A DNA stretch of 64,000 nucleotides. Source: Nitrospiraceae bacterium. GTDB lineage: Bacteria; Nitrospirota; Thermodesulfovibrionia; UBA6902. Each line of letters opens with the position of its first letter. Within the stretch, counting starts at the first letter, position 1. A program made the translations under genes and the position numbers. Positions 26,997-37,846 of the stretch are shown here, piece after piece. The notes beneath the pieces are model-generated. The model made no database searches. It saw only the letters and a program-made list of their open reading frames with translations, and was not told where the DNA came from. The DNA lies in assembly GCA_020356065.1 (NCBI GenBank), contig CP070632.1, forward strand, positions 183,692 to 247,691, given 5' to 3'.

Positions 26997-29900
26997 TTAT
27001 TTAAAATCGAACTTATATTTTAAGTCCAGACCTGTACCCCCTACTTCATCTCGTGAACCGACAAGAAACAGATTTCTTTCTAATTTATACTCCACTTTCA
27101 CGACCTGTTCTTCTGCTGTACCTATTGCCCGTGAATAAATAACAAAAATCCTGTCCTCAAGCATTCTCTTGCCGAGAGTGACTTTCGGACTGAAAGCCCC
27201 CTCAGTAGTTGTATGAGGTTCTATCTCAAAACGTTCAAAGCCAGTAATATATTGGACTTCCTTCTGTATTCCTCCAGTTACGAGGGCGGTTGCCTCACTG
27301 GCTGCGATGCCGCTCTCCAGCCCTCTCGCTTCTCTGCCGAGTTGACCAAACGTAAGCAATGACAGGATATCATCCTCTGGTAACGGAGGATCTGAAAAGA
27401 GTGATAAAGACAGTTTATCGGTAGTACCATCCAGCGACAGTCTTATATAATAATTGTTTCTGTAGGTATCAGCCAGTATGTGATATAACGGAACCATTCC
27501 AGCGGAATCCACGAAATCTATACTGCTTCCCTCAAGAATTCTGAACTCGTTGCCACGAAAGTAAATAGTGCCCTCGTCAGCCTCAAACCTGCCGATAATA
27601 CCCGGTTTGGATACTGTTCCTATGACATTAACCGACATCCTCACCGGACTTCTGGCCAGATTATTTTGTATAACAATGTCTTCTGTTCCCTTTATACTGA
27701 TATTTAAAGAAGCATCAGACAGACTTTCGGGAAATCCCAGGTTCAATCCTCTGGACTGCTGCAAGCCAGGCAGCCAGCTGCTCCAATCTACTCTTCTTTC
27801 ATACTTTGCTCTGTCTATATCTATATTGCCTGTAATACTTGACCCCTTTGGTGACATACTGAGAAACAGCGTCCCGTCAAAAGCAGCTCTTACTCCTTCA
27901 ACCGGTCTGACCTTAACTGCAATCATATCAGCAGAAATGTACAGCCTTTCGAGATCAAGATCCTTAAAAAAACCTGTACCGGATAAATACACTGTTCCTC
28001 CGGCAAAGCTTGATGTAATCGAATTAAATACAACTCTGTCCTTATTTAAAAATAAAGATCCGTTTACCGGACCCAGAACATATGGAAAATCTTCATAATT
28101 CAGAGCAACATCCTCAATATTTATAACCCCTAATAATTCAGGAGTATCCCAAAATCCCTCAATATCGATATCGAAATCTGCCTTTCCCCTCAGCAACTCA
28201 ACCTGATCGCTTAACATCGCCAGCGGAGATATATCCATGTCACCATTCAGCGACAGGTTGTAACTTCTATCCATTGTCACCGAGCCGGACACGTCCAGAT
28301 CAGCTTCATTGCCAGTGAGGGACAGAGCTATAAATTCCAGTTTTTCATCCATATACTCCCAGATGATGCTGTCTCTGTTCCTCAGGGCATACCCATAGGC
28401 CGTAAGGTCCAGCGACCTGATCTCAGACTGCACTAAATAGTCAAGCCCCCTTCCCACCATGTTAATCTGCCCTTCAAGTGAAAGAGAGCTGTCAGCAGGA
28501 GGCTCATCAATAAGGTCTTCCAATATAAAATCATATCTCCCCTTATTGAAGTCCATGTCCAGAGACCAGAATGGAATATCAGAGAGCTTCACCTCTGATT
28601 CAGCCTTTATCGTTCCTCCGCCGAAAACACCATGAAGCTGTACATCCCTTCCTTTCAGTTTCCCTGTTATGGACCCATCTCCTGCCTGGATCTTTTTATA
28701 TGTGGTTTCTCCGACATCCATCTCAAAACTTAAATCAGGTTCATCCAGTGTACCCGTCCCTTCAATATCAGCTGTGAACAGCAGCTCAAACGGGGCCCAG
28801 TCAAACAGATGAATATCGCTCACTCTTGTATTATCCAGCCGCGCCGAAAGATGATACTGTGCATCAAACCTCAGACTTCCTTCAGCTGACATTTTTGCAC
28901 TACCCTTTGTTGCATTAATGGAAGGAAATTGCAGTCCATCAGGGAACAGAAGTGTCCTGACGCTCAGTTGATCAAGAATCTGACCATATAAATCACAACG
29001 AAATATTTTCAGGTCCGCTTCACCATTATATGTGACCGCATCTCCATCAAACTCAAGCGCGCCGCTAACAAATCCATTCACGGGTATGTCTCTGTACGAT
29101 GCCTTTATAATTGGGTTGAGAGGTATGTTATTTACGCTGGCCTTTCCTCTGTAGTAAGGGTCTTTGAATGAAAACAGTTCGTCAGCCTGCCTGAAATCAA
29201 TGGAACCACTTGCATCATAACTGGCTTCTCCGTCCAATACAGTGAGTCTGCTGACGGCAAGAGATTTGGTCCTGTATGTAAAGTCCGTAGATCCGTTACG
29301 GAACGGGACACCATGAATACCTCCGGAATGCGCTTCCAAAGTTCCTCTGATTTCAACATCATCTGTTGGTCCGTCTGCCTTTCCCCTGAAACTGGCAGGT
29401 GCTATAAACCTTTCATAATACGGTGCCGTTATGTCGGATATATCTCTGCTTTGAAGTTCAAGATCCAGATCCAGCTTATGATTGTTCAAATCAACTTTTC
29501 CGTTCATAAACAACTCAGATCCGGCAGTTTTAAAAACGGTATCACGCAGCTTTATAACTCTGTCCTTCATCACAAGGCCAGTTTCAATTGAAATAAGCCT
29601 GTCAAGCACATTGCCTGTACGTTCAGACGTATTACCGTAACCAATATCAGCTATCACATCAATCCATTTCCCATGCTCATGATCAAGCTGAAATGCCCCT
29701 CCGATCACCCCTTTGGGAAAGGGAGGTTCCCAGCGGATAAACTTGAGAAAATCAGGACTGCTCACACCTGAAGCTGTACCGGTTACCCGATAGTCTCCGT
29801 GCGGCAGTAATATATAAGCCTTGCCCCTGAGGTCCCCTCCATATGATTTTGCTAAAAAATCATTTAGAGAGAATTTATTATTTTTATAGGCCACATCTCC

Positions 29901-30971
29901 TTTTACTTCGTCAAGCGGAAATCCCTCAATCACGGAATTAAAGAGACTGGCCTTGCCTCTCGCACTGAGATCAGGATAAATTCCCTCTATGACTCCTTTG
30001 GCTGAAACCTTACCAAAAATCTCCTTGTCAACATGAATAATTTCCATCAGGGTCTCCAGATAAAACCAGATGTCTGTATTAAGTTTAAAATTCAAGTCAG
30101 GCCATATTGATGCATTGTTGGCAACCAGTTCAACCGTCCCATCGAAATTAAGCAGACCATTTCTATCAACCTTCAGGCCTAATGCATTATTTATTTCATC
30201 TACGTCAATGTCAGCAATGCCAGATAAACCGCCACCCGAAAACTGCCAGTCCCTTGTCTTTTGTACGTTGCCGTTGAATTTCAGGGATGATTTTGGCGTG
30301 TTTATACTTATTCTGTCTATTTCAATATTATCTTCAGTGAGCTTCATCTTAGCTGAAACCTCACCCTGCAGTACGGAGCCGGCCGGAAGACGAGCTGTTA
30401 CCTCATTAAGTTCAAGTTCTATTCTTGAACTTCTCCATTTTGGTATCATGTCAACAAATAATCCCTGTGCCGATATACTGCTTTTTTCTTCTGCGTCAGA
30501 GTATTCTATTTGGCCTTCAACAAGTTTGATCCCTTTCAGAATAACGTTATATTGCTTTTCTTTTTTGCCGGCCAATGACACATTAATGTTTTCTGCTATT
30601 CTCCTGATATCATTTTCATTTGCAGTCACTAATGGTTTCTGAAGAAAAAAACGTCTAATCCTGATCTCTTTTGACAATAATCCCAGTAGATCTATATATA
30701 CCCGTGCTCTTGAAACCCTGAGGAGTCTATTGCCATCTCTGTCAAAAAGTTTAAATCCCTTTGCCTGTAAATAGAACGGAAACAGGTTAATAGCTGCCCT
30801 GTCAATAATAATCCGCTCTCTTGTTACATTTTCCAGAAACGGAACAAAAATCCTTTTAATATAATTAGAGAGATACGGTCCCCGGAACAGAAAAAACACC
30901 AATCCATATATGAGAAGAGTTATTCCCAGGAATTTCCAGATTGTTGATCTTTTTTTTATGGATTCAAGCAT
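26997..30971 (-). CDS. tamB: TamB-like inner-membrane-anchored translocation/assembly protein
   Basis: A 1324-residue AsmA/TamB-superfamily protein. One N-terminal membrane helix (about 14-30, FLGITLLIYGLVFFLF) is followed by an AsmA-like start, then ~1000 residues of repetitive beta structure expected to form a periplasm-spanning groove. The C-terminal DUF490 region is clear: ILSLLTFGQLGREARGL and the barrel-like end GGTGLDLKYKFDFK. Known members link inner and outer membranes and transport phospholipids or help autotransporter assembly with TamA. The following Omp85 gene begins at the very next base, supporting a tamB-tamA order. Confidence 0.92.
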   Translation of the reverse strand: MLESIKKRSTIWKFLGITLLIYGLVFFLFRGPYLSNYIKRIFVPFLENVTRERIIIDRAAINLFPFYLQAKGFKLFDRDGNRLLRVSRARVYIDLLGLLSKEIRIRRFFLQKPLVTANENDIRRIAENINVSLAGKKEKQYNVILKGIKLVEGQIEYSDAEEKSSISAQGLFVDMIPKWRSSRIELELNEVTARLPAGSVLQGEVSAKMKLTEDNIEIDRISINTPKSSLKFNGNVQKTRDWQFSGGGLSGIADIDVDEINNALGLKVDRNGLLNFDGTVELVANNASIWPDLNFKLNTDIWFYLETLMEIIHVDKEIFGKVSAKGVIEGIYPDLSARGKASLFNSVIEGFPLDEVKGDVAYKNNKFSLNDFLAKSYGGDLRGKAYILLPHGDYRVTGTASGVSSPDFLKFIRWEPPFPKGVIGGAFQLDHEHGKWIDVIADIGYGNTSERTGNVLDRLISIETGLVMKDRVIKLRDTVFKTAGSELFMNGKVDLNNHKLDLDLELQSRDISDITAPYYERFIAPASFRGKADGPTDDVEIRGTLEAHSGGIHGVPFRNGSTDFTYRTKSLAVSRLTVLDGEASYDASGSIDFRQADELFSFKDPYYRGKASVNNIPLNPIIKASYRDIPVNGFVSGALEFDGDAVTYNGEADLKIFRCDLYGQILDQLSVRTLLFPDGLQFPSINATKGSAKMSAEGSLRFDAQYHLSARLDNTRVSDIHLFDWAPFELLFTADIEGTGTLDEPDLSFEMDVGETTYKKIQAGDGSITGKLKGRDVQLHGVFGGGTIKAESEVKLSDIPFWSLDMDFNKGRYDFILEDLIDEPPADSSLSLEGQINMVGRGLDYLVQSEIRSLDLTAYGYALRNRDSIIWEYMDEKLEFIALSLTGNEADLDVSGSVTMDRSYNLSLNGDMDISPLAMLSDQVELLRGKADFDIDIEGFWDTPELLGVINIEDVALNYEDFPYVLGPVNGSLFLNKDRVVFNSITSSFAGGTVYLSGTGFFKDLDLERLYISADMIAVKVRPVEGVRAAFDGTLFLSMSPKGSSITGNIDIDRAKYERRVDWSSWLPGLQQSRGLNLGFPESLSDASLNISIKGTEDIVIQNNLARSPVRMSVNVIGTVSKPGIIGRFEADEGTIYFRGNEFRILEGSSIDFVDSAGMVPLYHILADTYRNNYYIRLSLDGTTDKLSLSLFSDPPLPEDDILSLLTFGQLGREARGLESGIAASEATALVTGGIQKEVQYITGFERFEIEPHTTTEGAFSPKVTLGKRMLEDRIFVIYSRAIGTAEEQVVKVEYKLERNLFLVGSRDEVGGTGLDLKYKFDFK

Positions 30972-31104
30972 CCTTGGATAGAAATGTGCATGTTAATCTG
31001 GACTGATTACATGTAAAAGAATATATAATGACTATTGTCTCGTTCCTCTTAAATCTGCTTATGCATAATGGTCTTCATGTAATACATATTATGAAAACAT
31101 CAAA

Positions 31105-31113
31105 TGTTATAAT
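31105..31113 (+). promoter_or_regulatory. Extended -10 promoter ahead of tRNA-Ala
   Basis: TGTTATAAT, a consensus -10 with TGn extension, 88 bases before the tRNA. No matching -35 box. It is the only strong promoter signal between the divergent tamB gene and the tRNA. Confidence 0.45.
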
Positions 31114-31201
31114 ACTAAACAAAAAATATATGCGTCAATTTAACCGTTTATTGCAATATAACGGTTTTCTTTATAAATATCGTTTGAGGTCATATGCAGG
31201 A

Positions 31202-31277
31202 AGGGGCTGTAGCTCAGTTGGGAGAGCGTGTCGTTCGCAACGACAAGGTCGCCGGTTCGATCCCGGTCAGCTCCACC
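31202..31277 (+). tRNA. tRNA-Ala (anticodon CGC)
   Basis: Seventy-six bases folding into a full cloverleaf with encoded CCA. Acceptor stem GGGGCTG pairs with CAGCTCC and includes the G3-U70 wobble that defines alanine tRNAs. The anticodon stem TGTCG/CGACA closes the loop TTCGCAA, giving anticodon CGC (codon GCG). D-arm GCTCAGTTGGGAGAGC and TpsiC-arm GCCGGTTCGATCCCGGT are standard. Confidence 0.97.
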
Positions 31278-31343
31278 ATCTCTGTTCGGAGCCATACTTT
31301 CTCAAACTGGATGCAACTGGGATGGCGACATTCATTTATCTTA

Positions 31344-31676
31344 TTACGCCTCATTGTAAAGATCGATAAAACCAGGTGGAGGAAATATTACTTCCATCCC
31401 AATTTTTTCGGTCAGGCCCTGGGGTTCCGCTCTGTAAGACCAGATGACCTTACAGTGGACTTTGAGCAATTCATCTGACAGGCTCTGAAAATGTATACTT
31501 AATTCCGTTCCCACAGAGATTCGTGAGGACAGGTCCAAGGGATCATTTGAATCAATTTCAACATAAATTCCATGTTCAGAAATATTCTCAATGTGACAGG
31601 CAATTACAAGATCATCCACAATCATCTCACCATCGATCCTGATATTCTTTCTTTTTGAACGCCGCTTCTCGTTCAT
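31344..31676 (-). CDS. PilZ domain c-di-GMP receptor
   Basis: A 110-residue single-domain protein. It begins with the basic c-di-GMP-binding box RRSKRK (RxxxR type) and has the second motif in NISEHGIYVE, which matches D/NxSxxG. No other domain is attached. It is likely an adaptor reading the c-di-GMP level that the HD-GYP protein at 14917 would lower. It is divergent from the chemoreceptor gene 180 bases away, hinting at control of motility. Confidence 0.88.
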   Translation of the reverse strand: MNEKRRSKRKNIRIDGEMIVDDLVIACHIENISEHGIYVEIDSNDPLDLSSRISVGTELSIHFQSLSDELLKVHCKVIWSYRAEPQGLTEKIGMEVIFPPPGFIDLYNEA

Positions 31677-31855
31677 CCATGAATATTATCACTATTAATG
31701 TTTTTTTTAAAGCAAATCTGCACGGGAATATGAATGCAGACCGCACTAATAAATGTACGTAACATGTGACATCTGACTATGCTTAAACCTCCTATTTCGG
31801 TTTATATAAAGATATTTCTTGAGTAGTCCGATATATGTAGTGACCGGGAGGGCTT

Positions 31856-33478
31856 ATGACGATAAAGACAAAACTGATATTATCATCCTGTCTGCAGACA
31901 ATAATGCTTTTAGCGATCGGCATTACCATATTATTCGGATATCGCTATGTTTCCAGTCAGGCTTCCACTGCTAATGCCTTTGATAATCAGGGCAAATATC
32001 TCCAGATGATGCTCAGAGGCATAAATGAGGTAATTATCACGGAATGGACACCACAGTCAGTTGAAATAGTACAAAAAGGGGTAAAAGGTTTTGAAGAATT
32101 GCTGCCATATGTGATGGAAAAAGCTGCTGATGAGGAATCACAGGATGCAGTGATCAGTAAGATTCAGCCGATGTGGCAGGAAATTAAGGAAAACGCAGCC
32201 CCCTACCTGCAAGACCACTCCTATGATATGGATGTGGATGACCTGATGATAGAATATGGCAGATTAATTACGAAAGCCGATGCCCTGATAAATCTGGTCA
32301 GCAAACTCTCTGATTCAGCCAGGGCTATCGTAAATTCAGGTTCAAAAAAGACAGAAATCATTCAATATATCATTATCTCTGTTTTAGCATTTATTCTAAT
32401 TGCAATTTTAGTTAATTCCATAAAGCTCTATCGTTCTACTATGTCACCGATTAAGGAGCTGACCAATATTGCGGAAGGATTCGGAGATGGCAATCTGAAC
32501 ATACTGATGGACGAGTTCAGAAAGGATGAATTTGGAATACTCGCTTCTCATTTTAACCTGGCCACAGCAAAGCTCAGCGATTTTATCGCGAAATTAAAAG
32601 GCAATATAGAAATCCTTAATGAAAATTCGAAAGAAGTATCAGACACTGCATCTCTGATAGATTTACATGCACAGAAACAGTCAAGCCAGACTTCCATGGC
32701 AGCTACTGCCATGGAAGAGCTGAGCGCGTCATTTCTTCATGTGACACAAAATGCAGGCAATGCTGCACATTCTGCAAAGGAAGCAGCTGAACTTGCAGTC
32801 AAAGGTGGTGCTGTTGTAACAGAAACCATAAAGGGAATGAATAAAATTGCGTTGTCAGTACATGAATCAGCAAGAACAATAGAAACATTGGGAAACAGTT
32901 CCGAGCAGATTGGAGAGATTATTCAGGTCATCAACGATATAGCCGGCCAGACAAACCTACTTGCACTGAATGCCGCAATTGAAGCTGCTCGCGCCGGAGA
33001 GCAGGGCAGAGGATTTGCTGTTGTTGCTGACGAAGTAAGAAAACTTGCTGAGAAAACAACCGCTTCCACCAATGAAATAGGGAACATGATAAATACCATA
33101 CAGGAAGAATCAAACAGAGCTGTCAAGTCAATGCAGATAGGCACAGCAGATGTCGAATCGGGAGTGGAGCTGGCCAACCAGGCAGGCAACTCACTCAAGC
33201 AGATAGTTGATTCTGTACAAAACGTCACTGATATGATTCAGAATATTGCCAATGCAGCAAATGAGCAATCTATAACAGGTGAAGAAGTTGCTTCCAATAT
33301 TGAGTCTGTTGCCAATATTACACGGAAAACAGCAGGCGATGCCCAGCACTCATCGTCAGCCAGCCGACAATTATATGCCATGGTATCTGAAATACAAATT
33401 CTGGCCAACGAGTTCAAACTCCGCAACAGTAAAAACGACACTATTGATGAATTGATTGAAAACCATCCGGCAGGATAG
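31856..33478 (+). CDS. Methyl-accepting chemotaxis protein
   Basis: A 540-residue chemoreceptor. Membrane helix 1 is at about 8-28, the periplasmic sensor at about 30-165 is helical (four-helix-bundle-like), helix 2 at about 170-190, then HAMP ([18 protein letters not shown]) and a long cytoplasmic coiled coil. The signalling hairpin tip reads [20 protein letters not shown] followed by [15 protein letters not shown], essentially consensus. No C-terminal CheR-tether pentapeptide. It starts after cgggagggctt. A paralogue lies at 54279; no che genes are in the window. Confidence 0.95.
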   Translation: MTIKTKLILSSCLQTIMLLAIGITILFGYRYVSSQASTANAFDNQGKYLQMMLRGINEVIITEWTPQSVEIVQKGVKGFEELLPYVMEKAADEESQDAVISKIQPMWQEIKENAAPYLQDHSYDMDVDDLMIEYGRLITKADALINLVSKLSDSARAIVNSGSKKTEIIQYIIISVLAFILIAILVNSIKLYRSTMSPIKELTNIAEGFGDGNLNILMDEFRKDEFGILASHFNLATAKLSDFIAKLKGNIEILNENSKEVSDTASLIDLHAQKQSSQTSMAATAMEELSASFLHVTQNAGNAAHSAKEAAELAVKGGAVVTETIKGMNKIALSVHESARTIETLGNSSEQIGEIIQVINDIAGQTNLLALNAAIEAARAGEQGRGFAVVADEVRKLAEKTTASTNEIGNMINTIQEESNRAVKSMQIGTADVESGVELANQAGNSLKQIVDSVQNVTDMIQNIANAANEQSITGEEVASNIESVANITRKTAGDAQHSSSASRQLYAMVSEIQILANEFKLRNSKNDTIDELIENHPAG

Positions 33479-33806
33479 TTAAGCAATATGCACATCATTG
33501 CCTCTCCATTCATAAACCCATTTCTCATTCCCTATTATTCATACCTTTTATCAAGTAAAGCAGGCATATTGTAACAGCGTATTGAATGCATTGTGATGCA
33601 TTTACAGGATCATCGTAATTATGCTTTCTTTATATACGAACTGTTTTAAAAGCCGTTCTGAAGTCCCGCTCCCAATTCGTTTTTCCGGCATACCTGTCTT
33701 TCTTATGAATAATCAGGGTTATTAATCACTGATTATTGCAGGAAATGAAATATATTCCGATTTTTTCTCCTATCTGCTAAAATACCTTCTCAATGTGGAG
33801 GGTGAA
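33479..33806. other. Intergenic region upstream of the fab operon
   Basis: About 330 bases without a gene. A perfect 9-bp inverted repeat, AATAATCAG (33708-33716) and CTGATTATT (33729-33737), with a 12-base interior lies 70 bases before fabG and could be an operator for fatty-acid synthesis control. No convincing -35/-10 pair. The rest shows nothing. Confidence 0.4.
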
Positions 33807-34547
33807 ATGAGACTCAAAGACAGAAACGCGTTTATTACAGGAGCTGCACAGGGAATCGGCAAATCAATCGCTGCTGGAATGGCCAGAGAGGGCGCCAATG
33901 TTGCAATAGCAGATGTAAATCCTGAAAGCGCTGAAGCGACAGCAAAAGAGATTCAGGAAATCGGTGTAAAAAGCACAGCTATAAAGCTGGATGTATCCAG
34001 CCAGGAAGATGTGACAAAGGCATTCAGTACATTCACTGGTGAGTTTGGTCCGTTAGATATTCTTGTTAATAACGCAGGAATAACAAGAGATGCGCTTCTG
34101 ATGAGAATGAAAGAGGAAGACTGGGACGCAGTTATTAATATCAACCTGAAAGGAACGTTCCTGTGCTGCAAAGAAGCGATCAAAATAATGGCAAAACAGC
34201 GTCAGGGAAAGATTATCAGCATATCTTCCGTTGTTGCTTTCATGGGTAACCCCGGTCAGTCCAATTACAGTTCGTCGAAGGCCGGGATAATCGGTTTAAC
34301 AAAGACCATTGCAAGAGAATATGCCGGCCGGGGAATCAGGGCAAATGCTGTTGCTCCCGGATTCATCCAGACTGCTATGACCGATGTTCTGCCTGATGCG
34401 GTGAAAGATGATATGAAGAAGGCGATTCCGCTCGCAAGTTTCGGAACACCGGAAGATGTCGCAAATGCTGTTATATTCCTTTCTTCAGCCGAATCAGATT
34501 ACATTACCGGTCAGACCATACATGTCAATGGGGGGATGTATATGTAG
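33807..34547 (+). CDS. fabG: 3-oxoacyl-[acyl-carrier-protein] reductase
   Basis: NADPH-dependent reductase of the fatty-acid elongation cycle, an SDR of 246 residues. TGAAQGIG (11-18) is the cofactor loop, NNAGIT the structural motif, and the catalytic Ser, Tyr and Lys are in ISSVV and NYSSSKAG. ATG 33807 follows tggaggg at ideal distance; an in-frame GTG 12 bases upstream lies before that ribosome site and is rejected. First gene of fabG-acpP-fabF-rnc-purM-purN. Confidence 0.95.
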   Translation: MRLKDRNAFITGAAQGIGKSIAAGMAREGANVAIADVNPESAEATAKEIQEIGVKSTAIKLDVSSQEDVTKAFSTFTGEFGPLDILVNNAGITRDALLMRMKEEDWDAVININLKGTFLCCKEAIKIMAKQRQGKIISISSVVAFMGNPGQSNYSSSKAGIIGLTKTIAREYAGRGIRANAVAPGFIQTAMTDVLPDAVKDDMKKAIPLASFGTPEDVANAVIFLSSAESDYITGQTIHVNGGMYM

Positions 34548-34635
34548 GTAATGAAATATTTAAATGAAATATGTATAATTGTTTCGCGGTTTTTTATAAG
34601 AATATTAAACACATTTCAAAAAGTGGAGGTGTTGA

Positions 34636-34872
34636 ATGTCTGTTGAATCGAAAGTAAAGGAGATAATAGCAAAGCAGCTTGGCGTTGACAGCGATAAAGT
34701 TACTTCGGAAGCATCATTTGTAGATGATCTGGGCGCAGATTCACTGGATACCGTTGAACTCGTAATGGCCTTTGAAGAGGCTTTTAATGTAGAAATCCCT
34801 GATGAAGATGCTGAAAAAATTCTCAAAGTTCAGGATGCCATTAAATATATTGAGGACAAGTCAGGCAGCTAA
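34636..34872 (+). CDS. acpP: Acyl carrier protein
   Basis: A 78-residue acidic carrier protein. Ser36 in [12 protein letters not shown] carries the 4'-phosphopantetheine arm. Length and helix pattern are those of housekeeping fatty-acid ACP. A strong ribosome site (gtggaggt) precedes the ATG. A -10-like TATAAT at about 34574 in the 88-base gap after fabG may give extra transcription, as expected for this abundant protein. Confidence 0.98.
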   Translation: MSVESKVKEIIAKQLGVDSDKVTSEASFVDDLGADSLDTVELVMAFEEAFNVEIPDEDAEKILKVQDAIKYIEDKSGS

Positions 34873-34895
34873 CATACCCTCATCATTATAAAATC

Positions 34896-36143
34896 ATGAA
34901 ACAAAGAAGAGTAGTAATAACCGGCTTAGGCTTGGTGACTCCTCTCGGGACCGGTAATGATAAATCCTGGGAAGGATTGATTGAGGGCCGTTCCGCGATA
35001 AACAAAATAACCCTTTTTGACCCCGAAGCCTCACCGTGTAAAATTGCTGGCGAAGTCAAAGACTTTAATATTGATGACTTCATAGAGACAAAAGAGCAGA
35101 AAAAGATGGACAGATTCATCCATTTTGGGCTCGCTGCAGCTTCCATTGCCATGGAAGATTCAGGACTGAAAGTCACCGAGAGCAATGCGGACAGAATTGG
35201 AGTCATTGTAGGGGCTGGCGTCGGGGGTCTGCCCGCTATTGAGAAGTATGAGCAGATCCTGCTTCAAAGAGGCCCGAAGAGAGTATCTCCTTTTTTTATC
35301 CCGATGACTATAATTAATCTGACCTCAGGTCATATATCTATCCGTTTTGGTGTGAAAGGTCCCAACTCTGCCATTGCAACAGCATGTGCGTCCGGTACTC
35401 ACTCAATAGGGGATGCCTTCAAGCTTGTACAGAGAGGCGCAGCTGATGCCATGATCTGTGGCGGCAATGAAGCAGTTGTTACGCCTCTTGGCATTGCCGG
35501 TTTTACTTCCATGAAAGCACTGTCAACAAGGAATGACCACCCTGAAAAGGCAAGCAGACCTTTTGACCGGGACAGAGACGGTTTTGTTATGGGAGAAGGG
35601 GCAGGTATCCTTGTTATTGAGGAACTTGAAAGCGCGTTAAACAGGGGTGCAAAGATCTATGCAGAAATTATTGGTTACGGCATGAATTCAGATGCCTATC
35701 ACATTACCAGCCCTGCCCCTAACGGGGAAGGAGCTGCGAGATGCATGAAATCAACATTAATGGATGCAGGTATCAACCCTGAAGAAGTAGACTATATAAA
35801 TGCTCATGGTACCTCTACAAAATATGGAGATGAACTTGAGACAGCTGCGATTAAAACCGTTTTTGGGAAGCACGCCTATAAACTTTGTGTAAGCTCTACA
35901 AAATCAATGATAGGGCACCTTCTTGGAGCATCAGGAGGTGTAGAGGCCGGTTTCTGCGCACTCAGCATCCAGTATGGCATGGTTCCTCCGACTATTAACC
36001 TTGATAACCCCGATAGCGAATGCGATCTTGATTATGTACCTAATAAAGCAAGAGAACTCGATATCAATATAGCTATGTCAAACTCTTTTGGATTTGGTGG
36101 AACAAATGCCTGCATCCTCATCAAGCGATTTACCCGGTCTTGA
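34896..36143 (+). CDS. fabF: 3-oxoacyl-[acyl-carrier-protein] synthase II
   Basis: Condensing enzyme that elongates acyl-ACP with malonyl-ACP. The 415-residue protein begins [15 protein letters not shown]; catalytic Cys164 is in [11 protein letters not shown], the two histidines in [11 protein letters not shown] and [11 protein letters not shown], and the end has [14 protein letters not shown]. The length and motifs match FabF rather than FabB. Its 3' end overlaps the rnc start. Confidence 0.97.
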   Translation: MKQRRVVITGLGLVTPLGTGNDKSWEGLIEGRSAINKITLFDPEASPCKIAGEVKDFNIDDFIETKEQKKMDRFIHFGLAAASIAMEDSGLKVTESNADRIGVIVGAGVGGLPAIEKYEQILLQRGPKRVSPFFIPMTIINLTSGHISIRFGVKGPNSAIATACASGTHSIGDAFKLVQRGAADAMICGGNEAVVTPLGIAGFTSMKALSTRNDHPEKASRPFDRDRDGFVMGEGAGILVIEELESALNRGAKIYAEIIGYGMNSDAYHITSPAPNGEGAARCMKSTLMDAGINPEEVDYINAHGTSTKYGDELETAAIKTVFGKHAYKLCVSSTKSMIGHLLGASGGVEAGFCALSIQYGMVPPTINLDNPDSECDLDYVPNKARELDINIAMSNSFGFGGTNACILIKRFTRS

Positions 36144-36828
36144 AAAGTCACTTGACTATACATTCAGGAAAAAGTCTCTCTTAAAAGAGGCCCTTACCCA
36201 TAAATCCTTTGCTCATGAGCAGCAAAAAAAGAAAATTTTATTTAACGAGCGAATGGAGTTTCTGGGTGATGCCGTGCTTGAGCTTATAGTCAGTGAATAT
36301 CTGTATTCGACATTCTCCGACCATACTGAAGCGGATCTCTCAAGAATGAAGGCATATGTAGTTCAGGAATCATCCCTGGCCGATGCCGCTGTTTCACTTG
36401 GTTTAGGTACGTACCTCCATCTTGGTAAAGGTGAAGAGCTTACCGGCGGAAGAAAAAAACCGTCACTTCTGGCAAATGCGTTTGAGGCAATTCTTGCTGC
36501 CATATATATCGATGGAGGTTATAAAAAGGCAAGAGATTTCGTACTCAGCCAGCTGGTGACTAAGATGGATGAGTTTGATGCAGATAATTTCATTTTTGAT
36601 TTCAAAACAAAACTGCAGGAAATCTCACAGGCACGGTTCAGTGTGCTGCCGAAGTATGTGATCCATAAGGAGGAAGGCCCTGAACATAGAAAAACGTTTG
36701 AGGTAAAAGTATATATAGAGGATACATTCATAGGTTCCGGAAAGGGAAAAACAAAAAAAGCAGCAGCGCAAAAAGCTGCTGAGGCCGGAATTAATAAAAT
36801 TGGAAACGATAATGAAGCTGACGTATAA
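36106..36828 (+). CDS. rnc: Ribonuclease III
   Basis: Double-strand-specific endoribonuclease for rRNA and mRNA processing. The signature [14 protein letters not shown] lies near the N-terminus with downstream acidic residues ([12 protein letters not shown]) completing the metal site. A dsRNA-binding domain fills the C-terminus ([18 protein letters not shown]). The protein is 240 residues from ATG 36106, which has ggtggaa upstream; an in-frame TTG at 36088 is less likely. Overlaps fabF by 38 bases and purM by 17. Confidence 0.96.
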   Translation: MPASSSSDLPGLEKSLDYTFRKKSLLKEALTHKSFAHEQQKKKILFNERMEFLGDAVLELIVSEYLYSTFSDHTEADLSRMKAYVVQESSLADAAVSLGLGTYLHLGKGEELTGGRKKPSLLANAFEAILAAIYIDGGYKKARDFVLSQLVTKMDEFDADNFIFDFKTKLQEISQARFSVLPKYVIHKEEGPEHRKTFEVKVYIEDTFIGSGKGKTKKAAAQKAAEAGINKIGNDNEADV

Positions 36829-37846
36829 AAAAGCAGGCGTAGATATCAATAAGGGAAACAGGCTGGTTGATTTAATAAAACCGATGGCCCGCTCCACGTT
36901 CAAACCTTATGTTATGAATGATCTGGGAGCATTCGGGGCGCTCTGTAAACTTGATACAAGAAAATATAAGGCGCCCGTTCTGGTAAGCAGCACGGATGGT
37001 GTGGGAACAAAGCTCAAAATCGCGTTTATGCTTAACAGGCACAGCACTGTTGGTATTGATCTCGTTGCCATGTGTGTAAATGATATACTTACATGCGGCG
37101 CCAGACCATTATTCTTTCTTGATTACTTTGCATCGGGCAAACTGTCGACAAAGCAGGCTTCAGATGTTATTCAGGGGATAGCAGACGGCTGTATGGATGC
37201 TGACTGTTCGTTAATAGGAGGTGAAACCGCTGAAATGCCCGGTTTTTATGATAGGGGTGAGTATGATCTGTCCGGGTTTGCTGTTGGTGTAGTAGACGAA
37301 AAAGACATCGTTACCGGTAAAACGATAAAAAAAGATGATCAGTTGATCGGTCTCTCTTCTAGCGGAATACACAGCAATGGATATTCACTTGTGAGAAAGC
37401 TTTTTTTTGATATAAAGAAATTCAGTCCACGAAAGAAATTCAGGGAACTGGGATGTTCAATTGGTGAAGAGCTGTTGAAACCGACCCGCATTTACGTAAG
37501 AAGCGTGATGAATATTTTACAGAACTACCGAATCAAGGGCATTGCACATATAACAGGCGGGGGGCTTACAGAAAACCTTCCGAGGATTTTGCCTGTAAAT
37601 TCCGGCCTTGGTTTTTTCATCGATAAATCGAGTTGGGATATACATAATATTTTCAGACTGATTCAGTCAATGGGCTCCGTAGACGACGATGAGATGTTTA
37701 AAACATTTAATATGGGCATTGGTATGGTGCTCGTTGTCGATAAGACTGATTCTGGTAAAATCATGGGAAAGCTAAAAAGGCTTGATGAGAACGCCTTCAT
37801 AATTGGATATATTGGAAAAGGCACGGGAGGTGTTGTGTATGTCTGA
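36812..37846 (+). CDS. purM: Phosphoribosylformylglycinamidine cyclo-ligase
   Basis: Makes aminoimidazole ribotide from FGAM with ATP in purine synthesis. The 344-residue protein opens with [14 protein letters not shown], and has VSSTDGVGTKLKIAF, VAMCVNDILTCGA (ATP and Mg contacts) and IGGETAEMPGFY, all PurM landmarks. ATG 36812 inside the rnc end is preferred over an in-frame TTG at 36800. Translationally coupled to rnc and to purN. Confidence 0.97.
   Translation: MKLTYKKAGVDINKGNRLVDLIKPMARSTFKPYVMNDLGAFGALCKLDTRKYKAPVLVSSTDGVGTKLKIAFMLNRHSTVGIDLVAMCVNDILTCGARPLFFLDYFASGKLSTKQASDVIQGIADGCMDADCSLIGGETAEMPGFYDRGEYDLSGFAVGVVDEKDIVTGKTIKKDDQLIGLSSSGIHSNGYSLVRKLFFDIKKFSPRKKFRELGCSIGEELLKPTRIYVRSVMNILQNYRIKGIAHITGGGLTENLPRILPVNSGLGFFIDKSSWDIHNIFRLIQSMGSVDDDEMFKTFNMGIGMVLVVDKTDSGKIMGKLKRLDENAFIIGYIGKGTGGVVYV

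Noticed and set aside
31028..31478. Two plus-strand frames running through tRNA-Ala
   Set aside because: They translate the tRNA sequence and part of the PilZ gene's complement; no protein-like composition or ribosome site.
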